Assembly: GCF_007994075.1 (NCBI RefSeq)
Contig: NZ_VIWU01000001.1
Coordinates: forward strand, 992,001 to 1,056,000
From: Pseudonocardia hierapolitana
GTDB taxonomy: Bacteria; Actinomycetota; Actinomycetes; Mycobacteriales; Pseudonocardiaceae
Length of the DNA stretch: 64,000 nt
Reading direction: 5' to 3'
This document shows positions 52,193-63,688 of this stretch, one piece after another; positions within the stretch are counted from its first letter, which is position 1; every line of letters starts with the position of its first letter. The position numbers were made by a program, and so were the translations under genes. Below the pieces are notes generated by a model that made no database searches, was not told where the DNA came from, and saw only the letters and a program-made list of their open reading frames with translations.

Positions 52193-53922
52193 TGCGCGTG
52201 ATGGCCCAGATGGGCATGGTCATGAACCTCGACAAGTGCATCGGCTGCCACACCTGTTCGGTCACCTGCAAGCAGGCGTGGACCAACCGCAGCGGCGTCG
52301 AGTACGTCTGGTTCAACAACGTCGAGACCCGGCCCGGGCAGGGCTACCCGCGCCGGTACCAGGACCAGGAGACGTGGAAGGGCGGCTGGGTGCTGGGCCG
52401 CCGCGGACGGCTGCAGCTCAAGGCCGGTGGGAGGTTCCGGAAGCTCTTCTCGATCTTCGCCAACCCGGTCCTGCCCAACATCCGCGACTACTACGAGCCC
52501 TGGACCTACGACTACGAGAACCTCACCGACGCCCCGCTGGGCGACGACTTCCCCGTCGCCCAGCCGAAGTCGCTGATCTCCGGCGAGCCCATGGCCGTCG
52601 AGTGGAGTGCCAACTGGGACGACGACCTCGGCGGCGCCCCCGAGCACGGCCCGCGCGACCCGATCGTCGAGCGGATCCGGCGCGAGTCCGAGGACAAGGT
52701 CAAGTTCGACTACGAGCGGGCCTTCATGTTCTTCCTGCCGCGCATCTGCGAGCACTGCCTGAACCCGTCGTGCGTGGCCTCGTGCCCGTCCGGCGCGATG
52801 TACAAGCGGGCCGAGGACGGGATCGTCCTCGTCGACCAGGACCAGTGCCGCGGCTGGCGGATGTGCGTCACCGGCTGCCCTTACAAGAAGGTCTACTTCA
52901 ACCACCGCACCGGCAAGGCCGAGAAGTGCACGTTCTGCTACCCGCGGGTCGAGGTCGGACTGCCCACGGTGTGCAGCGAGACCTGCGTGGGGCGGCTGCG
53001 CTACATCGGCCTGTTCCTCTACGACGCCGACCGCGTCACCGCGGCGGCCTCCGTCGAGGACGAGCACGACCTGTACGAGGCGCAGCTCGACCTGCTGCTC
53101 GACCCGCACGACCCGCAGGTGATCGCCGCCGCGCGCCGCGACGGCATCGCCGAGGACTGGATCGCGGCCGCCCAGCGCTCGCCGGTCTTCAGGCTGGCGA
53201 AGGAGTACCGGGTGGCGCTCCCGCTGCACCCGGAGTTCCGGACCATGCCGATGGTCTGGTACATCCCGCCGCTCTCCCCCGTCGTCGACCGGCTCGCCGA
53301 GACGGGGCACGACGGCGAGGACGCCGGCAACCTCTTCGGCGCGATCGACGCGCTGCGCATCCCCGTCGAGTACCTCGCCGAGCTGTTCACCGCCGGTGAC
53401 GTCGAACCCGTCCGCACTGTGCTGCAGAGGCTGGCAGCGATGCGGTCGTACATGCGCGACGTCACCCTGGGCCGGCCGCGCAACGAGTCGATCGCGGAAT
53501 CCGTGGGGATGACCGGCGCCGAGATCCTGGAGATGTACCGGCTGCTCGCGATCGCGAAGTACGAGGAGCGCTACGTCATCCCCACCGCATACGAGGCGCA
53601 GGCCCACGACCTCGAGGAGATCGGCTGCAGCCTCGACGTCGACGGCGGGCCCGGGATGGTCGGCAGCGGCCCGTTCGGCGAGGCCTCCGGACGCCCGATG
53701 CCGGTGTCGGTGGAGACCTTCCACGCCCTGCGCGACCGCCAGACCAGCGACACCTTCGCCGACCCGAGCGAGCGCGGCGCCCGCATCAACCTCCTCAACT
53801 GGGACGGCAAGGGCCGCCCGCCCGGTCTCTTCCCGCCGCCGCGCGAGTCGCCACCGGGACCCGGGGACATCACCGGCCGCAGCCGACCCGATCCCGCCCC
53901 CACGCCGGGGGAGACGCGATGA
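52192..53922 (+). CDS. narH: respiratory nitrate reductase, beta (iron-sulfur) subunit
   Basis: The 576-residue protein binds one [3Fe-4S] and three [4Fe-4S] clusters. The motifs are CIGCHTCSVTC near residue 15, CEHCLNPSCVASC, CRGWRMCVTGCPYKK (Trp for Cys in the 3Fe cluster, as in other NarH) and CTFCYPR. It passes electrons from NarI to NarG. Its C-terminal 40 residues, rich in Pro and Gly, are an extension relative to E. coli NarH (512 aa). ATG 52192 overlaps the narG stop by one base. Confidence 0.96.
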   Translation: MRVMAQMGMVMNLDKCIGCHTCSVTCKQAWTNRSGVEYVWFNNVETRPGQGYPRRYQDQETWKGGWVLGRRGRLQLKAGGRFRKLFSIFANPVLPNIRDYYEPWTYDYENLTDAPLGDDFPVAQPKSLISGEPMAVEWSANWDDDLGGAPEHGPRDPIVERIRRESEDKVKFDYERAFMFFLPRICEHCLNPSCVASCPSGAMYKRAEDGIVLVDQDQCRGWRMCVTGCPYKKVYFNHRTGKAEKCTFCYPRVEVGLPTVCSETCVGRLRYIGLFLYDADRVTAAASVEDEHDLYEAQLDLLLDPHDPQVIAAARRDGIAEDWIAAAQRSPVFRLAKEYRVALPLHPEFRTMPMVWYIPPLSPVVDRLAETGHDGEDAGNLFGAIDALRIPVEYLAELFTAGDVEPVRTVLQRLAAMRSYMRDVTLGRPRNESIAESVGMTGAEILEMYRLLAIAKYEERYVIPTAYEAQAHDLEEIGCSLDVDGGPGMVGSGPFGEASGRPMPVSVETFHALRDRQTSDTFADPSERGARINLLNWDGKGRPPGLFPPPRESPPGPGDITGRSRPDPAPTPGETR

Positions 53923-54545
53923 CGACGCAGGCAGGCGGGCAAGCGGTCGTGCTCCAGGCGGCGTCGATCAGCCTGCAGTACCCCGACGACACCGTCCGGG
54001 AGACGTTCCCGCTCGTCCGGACCGCGGTGGACGCGCTCCCGGCCGGTCGGCCGCGTGAACGGTTGACGGCTTTTCTGGACCACGCGGAGACCACTCCGGC
54101 CGGTCCACTCGCCGAGCACTACGTCGCTGTGTTCGACCGGCGCCGCCGCTGCTGCCTCTACCTCACGTGGTGGAGCGACGGCGAGACCCGCCGCCGAGGC
54201 GGCGCGCTCGCCACGCTCAAGCAGCGCTATCGCGCCGCCGGGGTCGATTGGGACAGCACCGAGCTGCCCGACTTCCTCCCCGCGGTACTCGAGTACGCCG
54301 CCACCACCGACCTCGTCGACGGGCTCGCGCTGCTGCAGGAGCACCGGGCAGGTCTGGAACTGCTGCGGCTCGCCCTGCTCGAGGCCGGCACGCCGTACGT
54401 CGCGCCGGTCGAGGCGGTGTGCGCGCTGCTCCCCGGCCCCTCCCCCACCGACGTCGCGGCCGCGAAGGCGCTCGCGCGCAGCGGCCCACCGCGCGAGCAG
54501 GTCGGTCTGGAGCTCGCCCCGTTCCCGATGGGAGGACCCCGATGA
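53919..54545 (+). CDS. narJ: nitrate reductase molybdenum cofactor assembly chaperone
   Basis: The 208-residue protein is an all-helical NarJ (TorD family), with SLQYPDDTVRETFPLV, HYVAVFDRRRRCCLYLTWWSDGETR and PDFLPAVLEYAATTD. It helps insert the molybdenum cofactor into NarG and is not part of the final enzyme. It overlaps narH by ATGA and narI by ATGA. The length is usual for actinobacteria. Confidence 0.95.
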   Translation: MTTQAGGQAVVLQAASISLQYPDDTVRETFPLVRTAVDALPAGRPRERLTAFLDHAETTPAGPLAEHYVAVFDRRRRCCLYLTWWSDGETRRRGGALATLKQRYRAAGVDWDSTELPDFLPAVLEYAATTDLVDGLALLQEHRAGLELLRLALLEAGTPYVAPVEAVCALLPGPSPTDVAAAKALARSGPPREQVGLELAPFPMGGPR

Positions 54546-55267
54546 GTGCGCTGGACGTCCTGCTCTGGGGCGTACTGCCCTACGTGACGATCGTGATCCT
54601 GGTCCTCGGCACGATCTGGCGGTACCGCTACGACAAGTTCGGCTGGACGACCCGTTCGTCCGAGCTGTACGAGTCCCGGCTGCTGCGCATCGGCAGCCCG
54701 CTGTTCCACTTCGGCATCCTCGTGGTGATCATCGGCCACGTCATCGGCCTCCTCATCCCGAAGACCTGGACCGACGCGGCGGGTCTGTCCCAGGGGGCGT
54801 ACCACGTGCAGGCGCTACTGCTCGGCGGGATCGCCGGCTTCTGCACCCTCGTCGGGGTCGGGATCCTCGTCTACCGGCGCCGCACGACCGGGCCGGTCTT
54901 CATGGCCACCACGAAGAACGACAAGGCCATGTACGTGGTGCTGGTCGCCGCGATCGTCGTCGGGCTGGCAACCACCCTCCTCGGTGCCGCCGGCGGCGAG
55001 GAACACAACTACCGGCTATCGGTCGCCCCCTGGTTCCGGTCCCTGTTCGTGCTGCAGCCCGACATCGAAGCGATGGCCCACTCCGGCCTGGCGTTCCAGC
55101 TGCACACGCTCATCGGCATGCTGCTGTTCGCGATCTGGCCGTTCACCCGGCTGGTCCACGCCTTCACCGCGCCGATCCAGTACCTCTTCCGCCCCTACAT
55201 CGTCTACCGCTCCCGCGGTGGCGGGCCGGCGGCCCGACCACCGCGCCGCGGGTGGGAGCGGGTCTGA
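54542..55267 (+). CDS. narI: respiratory nitrate reductase, gamma (heme b) subunit
   Basis: The 241-residue protein has five membrane segments. Two pairs of His (FHFGILVVIIGHVIG and the LHTLIGMLLF...RLVH part) hold the two b hemes and oxidise menaquinol, passing electrons to NarH. The end is Arg/Gly-rich. ATG 54542 overlaps narJ. The gene completes narGHJI; no narX-type fusion is present. Confidence 0.95.
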   Translation: MSALDVLLWGVLPYVTIVILVLGTIWRYRYDKFGWTTRSSELYESRLLRIGSPLFHFGILVVIIGHVIGLLIPKTWTDAAGLSQGAYHVQALLLGGIAGFCTLVGVGILVYRRRTTGPVFMATTKNDKAMYVVLVAAIVVGLATTLLGAAGGEEHNYRLSVAPWFRSLFVLQPDIEAMAHSGLAFQLHTLIGMLLFAIWPFTRLVHAFTAPIQYLFRPYIVYRSRGGGPAARPPRRGWERV

Positions 55268-55272
55268 GCACC

Positions 55273-55614
55273 GTGCGGAAACTGTCACTGGACGCGCTCG
55301 CCCGCGAGCAGCTCGACGCCGCCCGCCGCAGCAACGCCGGGCGGGCGGCGCACACCGCGGTCGGCGGGCACGAGCACGTGATGCGCCAGACGGTGATCGC
55401 GTTGCTGCGCGGCAGGACCCTGGCCGAGCACGTCAACCCGGGCGAAGCCACCGTGCACGTCCTGCTCGGCCGCGTCCGCCTCGTGAGCGGCGACGACGCA
55501 TGGGAGGGCAGGCGCGGAGACCTGCTGATCGTTCCGCCCGCGTCGCACAGCCTCGAGGCGCTCGAGGACGCCGCCGTGCTGCTGACCGTGGCGAAGCGAG
55601 GCAGCCACCCCTGA
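55273..55614 (+). CDS. small cupin-fold protein
   Basis: The 113-residue protein has a single cupin barrel: HVMRQTVIALLRGRTLAEHVNPGEATVHVLLGRVRL, then GDLLIVPPASHSLEALED. Residues that hold metal in cupins (His, Glu, His) are partly present (EHVNPGEATVH, PASH). The start may be GTG 55273 or GTG 55252, which would overlap narI; I prefer 55273. It is probably co-transcribed with nar. Small cupins of this type are common in the DosR-like islands of actinobacteria, but no function is known. Confidence 0.78.
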   Translation: MRKLSLDALAREQLDAARRSNAGRAAHTAVGGHEHVMRQTVIALLRGRTLAEHVNPGEATVHVLLGRVRLVSGDDAWEGRRGDLLIVPPASHSLEALEDAAVLLTVAKRGSHP

Positions 55615-55765
55615 TCGTGAGCAGCGACACCGCGATCGGATGGGACGAGTCGTCCTGGAAATTGCCGGTCAACAACACGTTCGCGCCATTCGCGACGTTC
55701 CTGCCTCCCCGTCCCTGGGCAGAGCTTCCTACGGGCCCGCGGTGACGAGGTGACAGGCGGCTCGG

Positions 55766-56380
55766 TCAGAGCTGAACCGCCGCGATGCGGACTCCGATGA
55801 CGCCTCGTACCGATCCGGCGAGCAGCGCGGCGATCTGCCGCCCCGTCTCGTCGTCGAAGGGGTCGCCGAGGGTGACGATCCCGTCGTGCACGTCGACGTG
55901 CCAGCGGCCCGGCAGGGCGTGGCGCGCCAGCCGGTTGCACACGTCGTGCGCGAGCTGGCCGTCATCGCGCGCGATCGCGGCCAGGATGTCGCGGCGGGTG
56001 ACGACGCCGATGAGCTCGCGACCACGCACGCCGCCGGTGACCACCGGCACGGAGCGGACACGGCGGGTACGCATGGCCTCGACGACGTCGGCGACGTCGG
56101 TCGTCGGGGCGGCGATGAGCACGTCAACCGCCATCACGTCCGCCACCGTCTGCGGGACGGCACCCATCGCGAGCTCGGCGGCCGGCAGGGGCGGGCGGGC
56201 ATCGTGACGCACCCGGCCGTGCAGAAGATCGATCTCGGTGACGATGCCGACGAGCTCCCCGTCCTCGACGACGGGGAGAGCGGTGAACCGGTGCTCGGCC
56301 AGCAAACTCGCCGCAGCGGCGACCGTCACGTCCGGCCCGACCGACACCGCGGGGCTGCTCATCACGTTCCGGACCTGCAT
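55766..56380 (-). CDS. CBS-pair protein with C-terminal BON domain
   Basis: The 204-residue protein has two CBS motifs (MQVRNVMSSPAVSVGPDVTVAAAASLL and VADVMAVDVLIAAPTTDVADVV). A BON domain follows (RWHVDVHDGIVTLGDPFDDET and VRGVIGVRI), a fold thought to bind membranes or lipids. ATG 56380 has AAAGGA upstream. Its start resembles the CBS protein at 38.7 kb (MKARDVMSSPVIS), so the two are paralogues. CBS-BON proteins are frequent near DevR/DevS in actinobacteria. Confidence 0.88.
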   Translation of the reverse strand: MQVRNVMSSPAVSVGPDVTVAAAASLLAEHRFTALPVVEDGELVGIVTEIDLLHGRVRHDARPPLPAAELAMGAVPQTVADVMAVDVLIAAPTTDVADVVEAMRTRRVRSVPVVTGGVRGRELIGVVTRRDILAAIARDDGQLAHDVCNRLARHALPGRWHVDVHDGIVTLGDPFDDETGRQIAALLAGSVRGVIGVRIAAVQL

Positions 56381-56393
56381 GTCGGTCCTTTCC

Positions 56394-56564
56394 TCATACG
56401 GCGTCGGTGACGGCGGTGGCAGCACGGGCGACGTCGGCACCGCAGTTCCGCGTCCGGGCGAGCTCGCCCTCGCGCAGCGGCCCCTCCGCCAGTCCGTGGG
56501 CCACCTCCTCGGCGATCCGCCGCGTGTTGCCGAACACCGACTCCACCACCACGAGCGCGCGCAT
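56394..56564 (-). pseudogene. truncated flavodoxin
   Basis: The frame from ATG 56564 gives MRALVVVESVFGNTRRIAEE, which is the first strand and FMN phosphate loop of a flavodoxin. The chain ends after 56 residues with unrelated Ala/Arg-rich sequence. Flavodoxins are usually 140-180 aa, so two thirds are missing. The deletion end lies 13 bases before the CBS-BON start. It is one of three decayed genes in this island. Confidence 0.68.
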
Positions 56565-56720
56565 CCACCGCCTCCTGTCTCTCGCGGCCTGCTCCAAGGC
56601 TGCTCGCGGAGCGAGGCAGGCGGCAGGGCAGCAGATCCCGGCCATGCGGGACGTCCGCAGTGCTCGGTCAGGCCGAAGGTCCCGCCCGACGCCGCGACAC
56701 CGCTTCTCGACCGTCTGTCC

Positions 56721-57608
56721 TCACCGCGCCGGGTCCGTCGTGTGGGTGGCCGGCACCACCGGCGCCGGGACCGGCGGGGTGACGACGACCGGACAGGGGG
56801 CGAACTCGACCAGCGCGCGACTGGTCGAACCGAGCCCCATGCCCTCTGCGACCCGGCCGCCGCGATGCCCGACGACCAGCATTCGGGCGTCCTGGGCCCG
56901 GCGCAGGAGCGCCCGCAGCGGGGTGTCGCGCACCAGATCGGGCCGAACGTCCAGTGCGGGCCGGACCTCCGACACGGCCCGGACCTCCTCGGCGAGCGCC
57001 GCGCCGCCTTGTTCGGCGAGCTGTGCCCAGTCGTCGTGCATGCGACGCAGGCCGCTCTCGGTCTCGGCGAGGTCGGACCAGGCGTGCACGGCGACGAGCG
57101 GAGCACCCATCGACGCTGCGATGTCCGCGGCGAGCAGCGCGGCGGCGTGCGCGGTCGCGGAGCCGTCGACACCGACGACGACCGGACCGGTGCGAGGCGG
57201 AGCCACTCGCGGCGCCACGCCCCGCACGACGGCGACCGGGCAAGGCACGGTCCCGGCCAGCGCGAGCGCGACGGCACCGGCGAGCATCCCGGACGAGGCA
57301 CCCTCGCCGTAACTGCCCAGCACCAGCATCCGGGCACGATCGGCACGGTCGGTGAGCAGCTCGATGGTGTCGCCGGGTACGACATCGGCCCGGCTCGCGC
57401 CGGCACCGGCGCTCTCGGCCTTGTCCGCCAACTCGCGCAGCCACGCCGGCGATGCCGCTCGCACCGGTGCGTCGGCGGGCACGGAGTGCAGCAGGTGCAG
57501 CGGGGCACCCCACACCGCGGCCAGGTCACCGGCCCAATCCGCGGCGGCGCGCGCCGAGTCCGAGGCGTCCACCCCCACCACCACGGGTCGCTCGTCGTGT
57601 GTCTCCAC
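56721..57608 (-). CDS. universal stress protein, two Usp domains
   Basis: The 295-residue protein begins VETHDERPVVVGVDASDSARAAADW. It has two Usp domains, the nucleotide loops being GSYGEGASSGMLAGAVALAL and GHRGGRVAEGMGLGSTSRAL. It starts at GTG 57608 with GGAGGGAGG just upstream; an in-frame extension to 57728 is disfavoured because it has no Usp similarity. It resembles DosR-regulated ATP-binding Usp proteins. It lies between the flavodoxin remnant and the decayed phosphotransferase gene. Confidence 0.9.
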   Translation of the reverse strand: METHDERPVVVGVDASDSARAAADWAGDLAAVWGAPLHLLHSVPADAPVRAASPAWLRELADKAESAGAGASRADVVPGDTIELLTDRADRARMLVLGSYGEGASSGMLAGAVALALAGTVPCPVAVVRGVAPRVAPPRTGPVVVGVDGSATAHAAALLAADIAASMGAPLVAVHAWSDLAETESGLRRMHDDWAQLAEQGGAALAEEVRAVSEVRPALDVRPDLVRDTPLRALLRRAQDARMLVVGHRGGRVAEGMGLGSTSRALVEFAPCPVVVTPPVPAPVVPATHTTDPAR

Positions 57609-57886
57609 CGTTCCTCCCTCCGGCCACGGGAGCTGGGCGAGCTCGTCCCGCACGCCCACATGGTCCATTGCCTTCGCCGCCGCAACCTGCGCCGGCGTCC
57701 GGACGGCAGGAGCGACGACGGCAGCCATCCCCGCCGTCTCCGACCGTGCTCATCGTCTTCCTTCCTCAGCGATCTTCTTGCCGAGGTTCACCCGGCAGGA
57801 CGAGCCGGCGGCAGTGGCGCCGGTCCCCATGTGGCAGGTCTTCGGACCCGCGGGATCCACTTCGGGTGTTCTCGCCTCGCGCGTCG

Positions 57887-58744
57887 ATGTGCACCGACTT
57901 CAGCACGCCCGCACGGCGGCTCGCCGCGCTGCGGCGTGAGCTGGAACTCAACCGCAGGCTCGCCCCGGACGTCTACCTCGGGCTCTGAGCGCCTCGGTCG
58001 ACCGGATCTCGGCGAGGCCTTCCTCGACTCCTACCTCGAGTTCTCCGGCGACCCCGCGCCGACGTCACTGCGCCACCACTACATCGCCTACCGGGCGGGC
58101 GTGCGCGCCAAGGTCGGGTGCATCCGCCACGCCCAGGGCGACCCGGCCGCGGGCGCCGACGCGGCGACTTACACCGCGATCGCGCTGCGCACCTGCGCGC
58201 GGGCGCCCCCCGCCTGGTCCTCGTGGGCGGCCTGCCCGGCACCGGGAAGTCCACCCTGTCGGGCGCGCTCGCCGACCGGTTCGGCGCTGTGGTGCAGTCC
58301 AGCGACCGCATCCGCAAGGAACTCGCCGGGATCGACCCGACGCGGCCCGCCGGCGCCGCGTTCGGCCAGGGCATCTACGCCCCCGAGCGCACCGAGGAGC
58401 TCTACGCCGAGCTGCTGCACCGCGCGGAGCAGCTGCTCGGCCGGGGCGAGTCGGTCGTGCTGGACGCCTCCTGGACCTCGGCGCCGCACCGCGCGGCCGC
58501 GGCGGACATCGCCCGGCGCACCAGCAGCGAGCTGCTACAGCTGGAGTGCCGTGCCGGCGCCGAGACGACGGCCCGCCGCGTCGCCGAGCGTCACGACGAC
58601 CCGTCCGACGCGACCGTGCCCGTCGCCACGCTCATGGCGAGCGTCGCGGACCCGTGGCCGGACGCAGTCCCGATCGACACGGCGGGCCCGGTCGGGTTCG
58701 CGCTGGAGCGCGCCACGGCGCTCTGGCGAGACGCGGCCGGTTGA
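57887..58744 (+). pseudogene. decayed aminoglycoside-phosphotransferase-like / P-loop ATPase fusion gene
   Basis: Three pieces of a roughly 500-residue protein remain. DFSTPARRLAALRRELELNR and APDVYLGL match the N-terminal kinase-like part. ERLGRPDLGEAFLDSYLEF and YRAGVRAKV match its C-terminal end. APRLVLVGGLPGTGKSTLS starts the P-loop domain, which is intact to the stop at 58744. About 200 codons are missing between the first two pieces (at about 57984), and one C is missing near 58190. Such genes sit in actinobacterial DosR regulons. It is probably non-functional, although the ATPase half could still be made. Confidence 0.75.
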
Positions 58745-58781
58745 CCGGCCGAGGCGGTACGCGGTAGTCGCAACACCGACA

Positions 58782-58795
58782 GGGCCTTTCGGCCC
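58782..58795. promoter_or_regulatory. DosR-box-like element before devR
   Basis: GGGCCTTTCGGCCC differs from the consensus GGGACTTTNGGCCC at one base. It lies 87 bases before the devR GTG. It is also a short GC hairpin and could serve as a terminator for the gene before it. Confidence 0.5.
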
Positions 58796-58881
58796 GCTCT
58801 CCCGGGCCGACTGCGGCTCGCCGACGCGGGTACCCAGGTCTACCGTCGTCCGTGTCGCAACCCTGATCGAAAGGCCAGAGC

Positions 58882-59535
58882 GTGACGATCTCCGTCTTCC
58901 TGCTCGACGATCACGAGATCGTCCGACGCGGGATCGCCCAGCTGCTCGAGGGCGAGGACGACATCACCGTCGTCGGCGAGGCGGGCAGCGCCGCGCAGGC
59001 ACTGGCCCGGATCCCCGCTCTGCGCCCCGACGTCGCGGTCCTCGACGTCCGCCTGCCGGACGGGGACGGCGTCACCGTCTGCCGGGACATCCGCTCGGCC
59101 GTCGCTCCACCGCCGGCCTGCCTGATGCTCACCTCCTACGCCGACGACGAGGCGCTGTTCGGCGCGATCATGGCCGGCGCCTCGGGCTACCTGCTCAAGC
59201 AGGTCACGGGCATCGACCTCGTCGGCGCCGTCCGGACGATCGCGGCCGGCGGGTCCCTCTTGGACACCAAGGCCACCGCCGCGGTGCTGGAGCGGCTGCG
59301 CAAGGGCGACGAACCTGCCGACCCCCGCTACGCATCGCTGAGCCCTCAGGAACGACGCATCCTGCACCTGATCGCCGACGGCCTCACCAACCGCCAGATC
59401 GGCGCCGAGATGTTCCTGGCCGAGAAGACGGTCAAGAACTACGTCTCGTCGCTGCTGCACAAGCTCGGCTTCGCCCGCCGCACCGAGGCCGCCGTCTACG
59501 CCGCCGAGTTGCGCAAGGACGGCAGCGCGCGCTGA
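58882..59535 (+). CDS. devR: DevR/DosR-type response regulator
   Basis: The 217-residue protein has a receiver domain and a LuxR/NarL helix-turn-helix. VLDVRLPDGDGV holds the phosphorylated Asp55, and LTSYADDEAL and GYLLK supply Thr84 and Lys106. The DNA-binding end, SPQERRILHLIADGLTN and FLAEKTVKNYVSSLLHKLGF, is nearly the same as mycobacterial DosR. GTG 58882 has GAAAGG upstream. It is convergent with devS, ten bases apart. It should turn on the dormancy genes in low oxygen or with NO/CO. Confidence 0.93.
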   Translation: MTISVFLLDDHEIVRRGIAQLLEGEDDITVVGEAGSAAQALARIPALRPDVAVLDVRLPDGDGVTVCRDIRSAVAPPPACLMLTSYADDEALFGAIMAGASGYLLKQVTGIDLVGAVRTIAAGGSLLDTKATAAVLERLRKGDEPADPRYASLSPQERRILHLIADGLTNRQIGAEMFLAEKTVKNYVSSLLHKLGFARRTEAAVYAAELRKDGSAR

Positions 59536-59545
59536 ACCCCGCGCG

Positions 59546-62487
<2,942 letters not shown>

Positions 62488-62618
62488 CGAGGTGGACGGT
62501 CGTGGTCGACATCGATGAGGTCGACCACGCGGCCTTGCGACGGACATCGTCGGAGACGGCATCGCTCAGGTCGGTCCGGTCGAACGCGCGGCGGGAAGCA
62601 CGACTACGACAACGCCGA

Positions 62619-63194
62619 TCAGAGGATGGTGCGGCGCCACAGCGGCTCCACGCGCACCCACTCCTGCTCCCACTGCCGGGAGTTGTAGCGCCCCGTCAGG
62701 CGGCGGACGCCGAACCAGGCTGCGAGGAGGGGCGTCCCACCTGCGCACACCACGCCGATCGCCGCCACGATCCCACCGAAGACAGCATTCGCCGGGTGCA
62801 CGGGCCGTGACGCGATCTCGCCCGCGGCATCGATCCACACGTCCACCTCGGCGCCGGCGGGCTGCGAGCGCATCGCCGGGACGACGCCGACGTGCTCCCG
62901 CCCCTCGCGGTCGGCCCAGCGCGCTCGGACCTGCGCCGGCGTGTGCCCGAGTTCCAAGGACAACGCCACGTGCGCGTTCTCGAGCAGCACGGCACGGGTC
63001 TGCGACGTCGCCCTGCTGTCCAGCTCGGCCCGTTCGGCTTCCCCGCGGTGCACGGCGAGCCCGGTCACCGCGCCGATGACGATCACCACCAGGACGGCAC
63101 CCGTCAGGAACCATGCGACGGCGTCCTCGATCCGGTCGCTGGTGCGCCGCGGGAGCCGCCCGGCAACGGGGGCGCCGTCCGGGTCAGGACGCAT
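62619..63194 (-). CDS. membrane protein, Rv1733c-like family
   Basis: The 191-residue protein has two membrane segments, WFLTGAVLVVIVIGAVTGLAV near residue 28 and GGIVAAIGVVCAGGTPLLAAWF near residue 142. Between them is an extracellular domain with ARWADREGREHVGVV and AGAEVDVWIDAAGEI. This layout and wording fit the Rv1733c family, DosR-regulated in M. tuberculosis with unknown function. ATG 63194 starts it. It faces the acg gene end to end. Confidence 0.82.
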   Translation of the reverse strand: MRPDPDGAPVAGRLPRRTSDRIEDAVAWFLTGAVLVVIVIGAVTGLAVHRGEAERAELDSRATSQTRAVLLENAHVALSLELGHTPAQVRARWADREGREHVGVVPAMRSQPAGAEVDVWIDAAGEIASRPVHPANAVFGGIVAAIGVVCAGGTPLLAAWFGVRRLTGRYNSRQWEQEWVRVEPLWRRTIL

Positions 63195-63496
63195 CGCGAT
63201 CCCCTCCCTCCGCGGGCCGGGTCAGCGCCACCGGGTACTCGGTCCGGTGCGGCAGAGCGTTTCCGACCGGTGCGAGTAGCAGCCCGGCGAGCGGGGCCCG
63301 GCCGCTCCTCCTCGATCTCGAGGGAACGTTCCGCCACGCCGCGGGTCTCGCGGAAGCGCCCGGAGACCCCGCTCGCAGGGGCGAGAGTCCTTCCCGGTCC
63401 GGGACCACGGCCGCTGGTCGCGATCGGGCCCGCAGGGGATCGTCGACGGCGAGCAGGAACGGACCCGCGTCCGCTCCGCCGCCCCGAGGAGCAGGA
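63195..63496. other. non-coding stretch before the second acg-type gene
   Basis: This 302-base gap has no credible gene on either strand. It contains GGTCCGGGACC at 63396-63406, a short palindrome next to AGTCC, which is a poor DosR-box candidate at best. It is probably the promoter region for the genes on both sides. Confidence 0.5.
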
Positions 63497-63688
63497 ATGA
63501 TCGTCGAGCACGTCCAGCTGGCCGCCCACGCCCCCTCCGTGCTCGGCCTCGTCGCGCGCAGTGCGCTGTTCCACGCTCCGTGCGCGGTCCTGTTGGCTCC
63601 CCGGCCCGCGCCGTCGGCGGCCGAGCCGTGGTCGCCGACGTTCGGCGAGAAGACACCGCCGGCTCCGGCAGCCGGAGGCCGAAGGTGA
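63497..63688 (+). CDS. small ORF, 63 aa, possibly a Usp C-terminal remnant
   Basis: ATG 63497 (GAGGAGCAGG upstream) gives a short protein whose centre, LVARSALFHAPCAVLLAPRP, resembles the last helix and strand of Usp domains (HAPCPVLLV). The rest is Pro/Ala-rich and has no known match. Its stop overlaps the next GTG (GTGA), so it could be a leader that couples translation. It might be a relic of a Usp gene; I cannot decide. Confidence 0.3.
   Translation: MIVEHVQLAAHAPSVLGLVARSALFHAPCAVLLAPRPAPSAAEPWSPTFGEKTPPAPAAGGRR

Noticed and set aside
55615..55765. Possible 42-codon ORF after the cupin (55617-55745)
   Set aside because: No ribosome site, no family features, and it lies in a convergent gap.
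58782..58795. GC hairpin as a plain terminator for the preceding gene
   Set aside because: It has a short stem and no T tract, and the near match to a DosR box before devR is the better explanation, though not proven.
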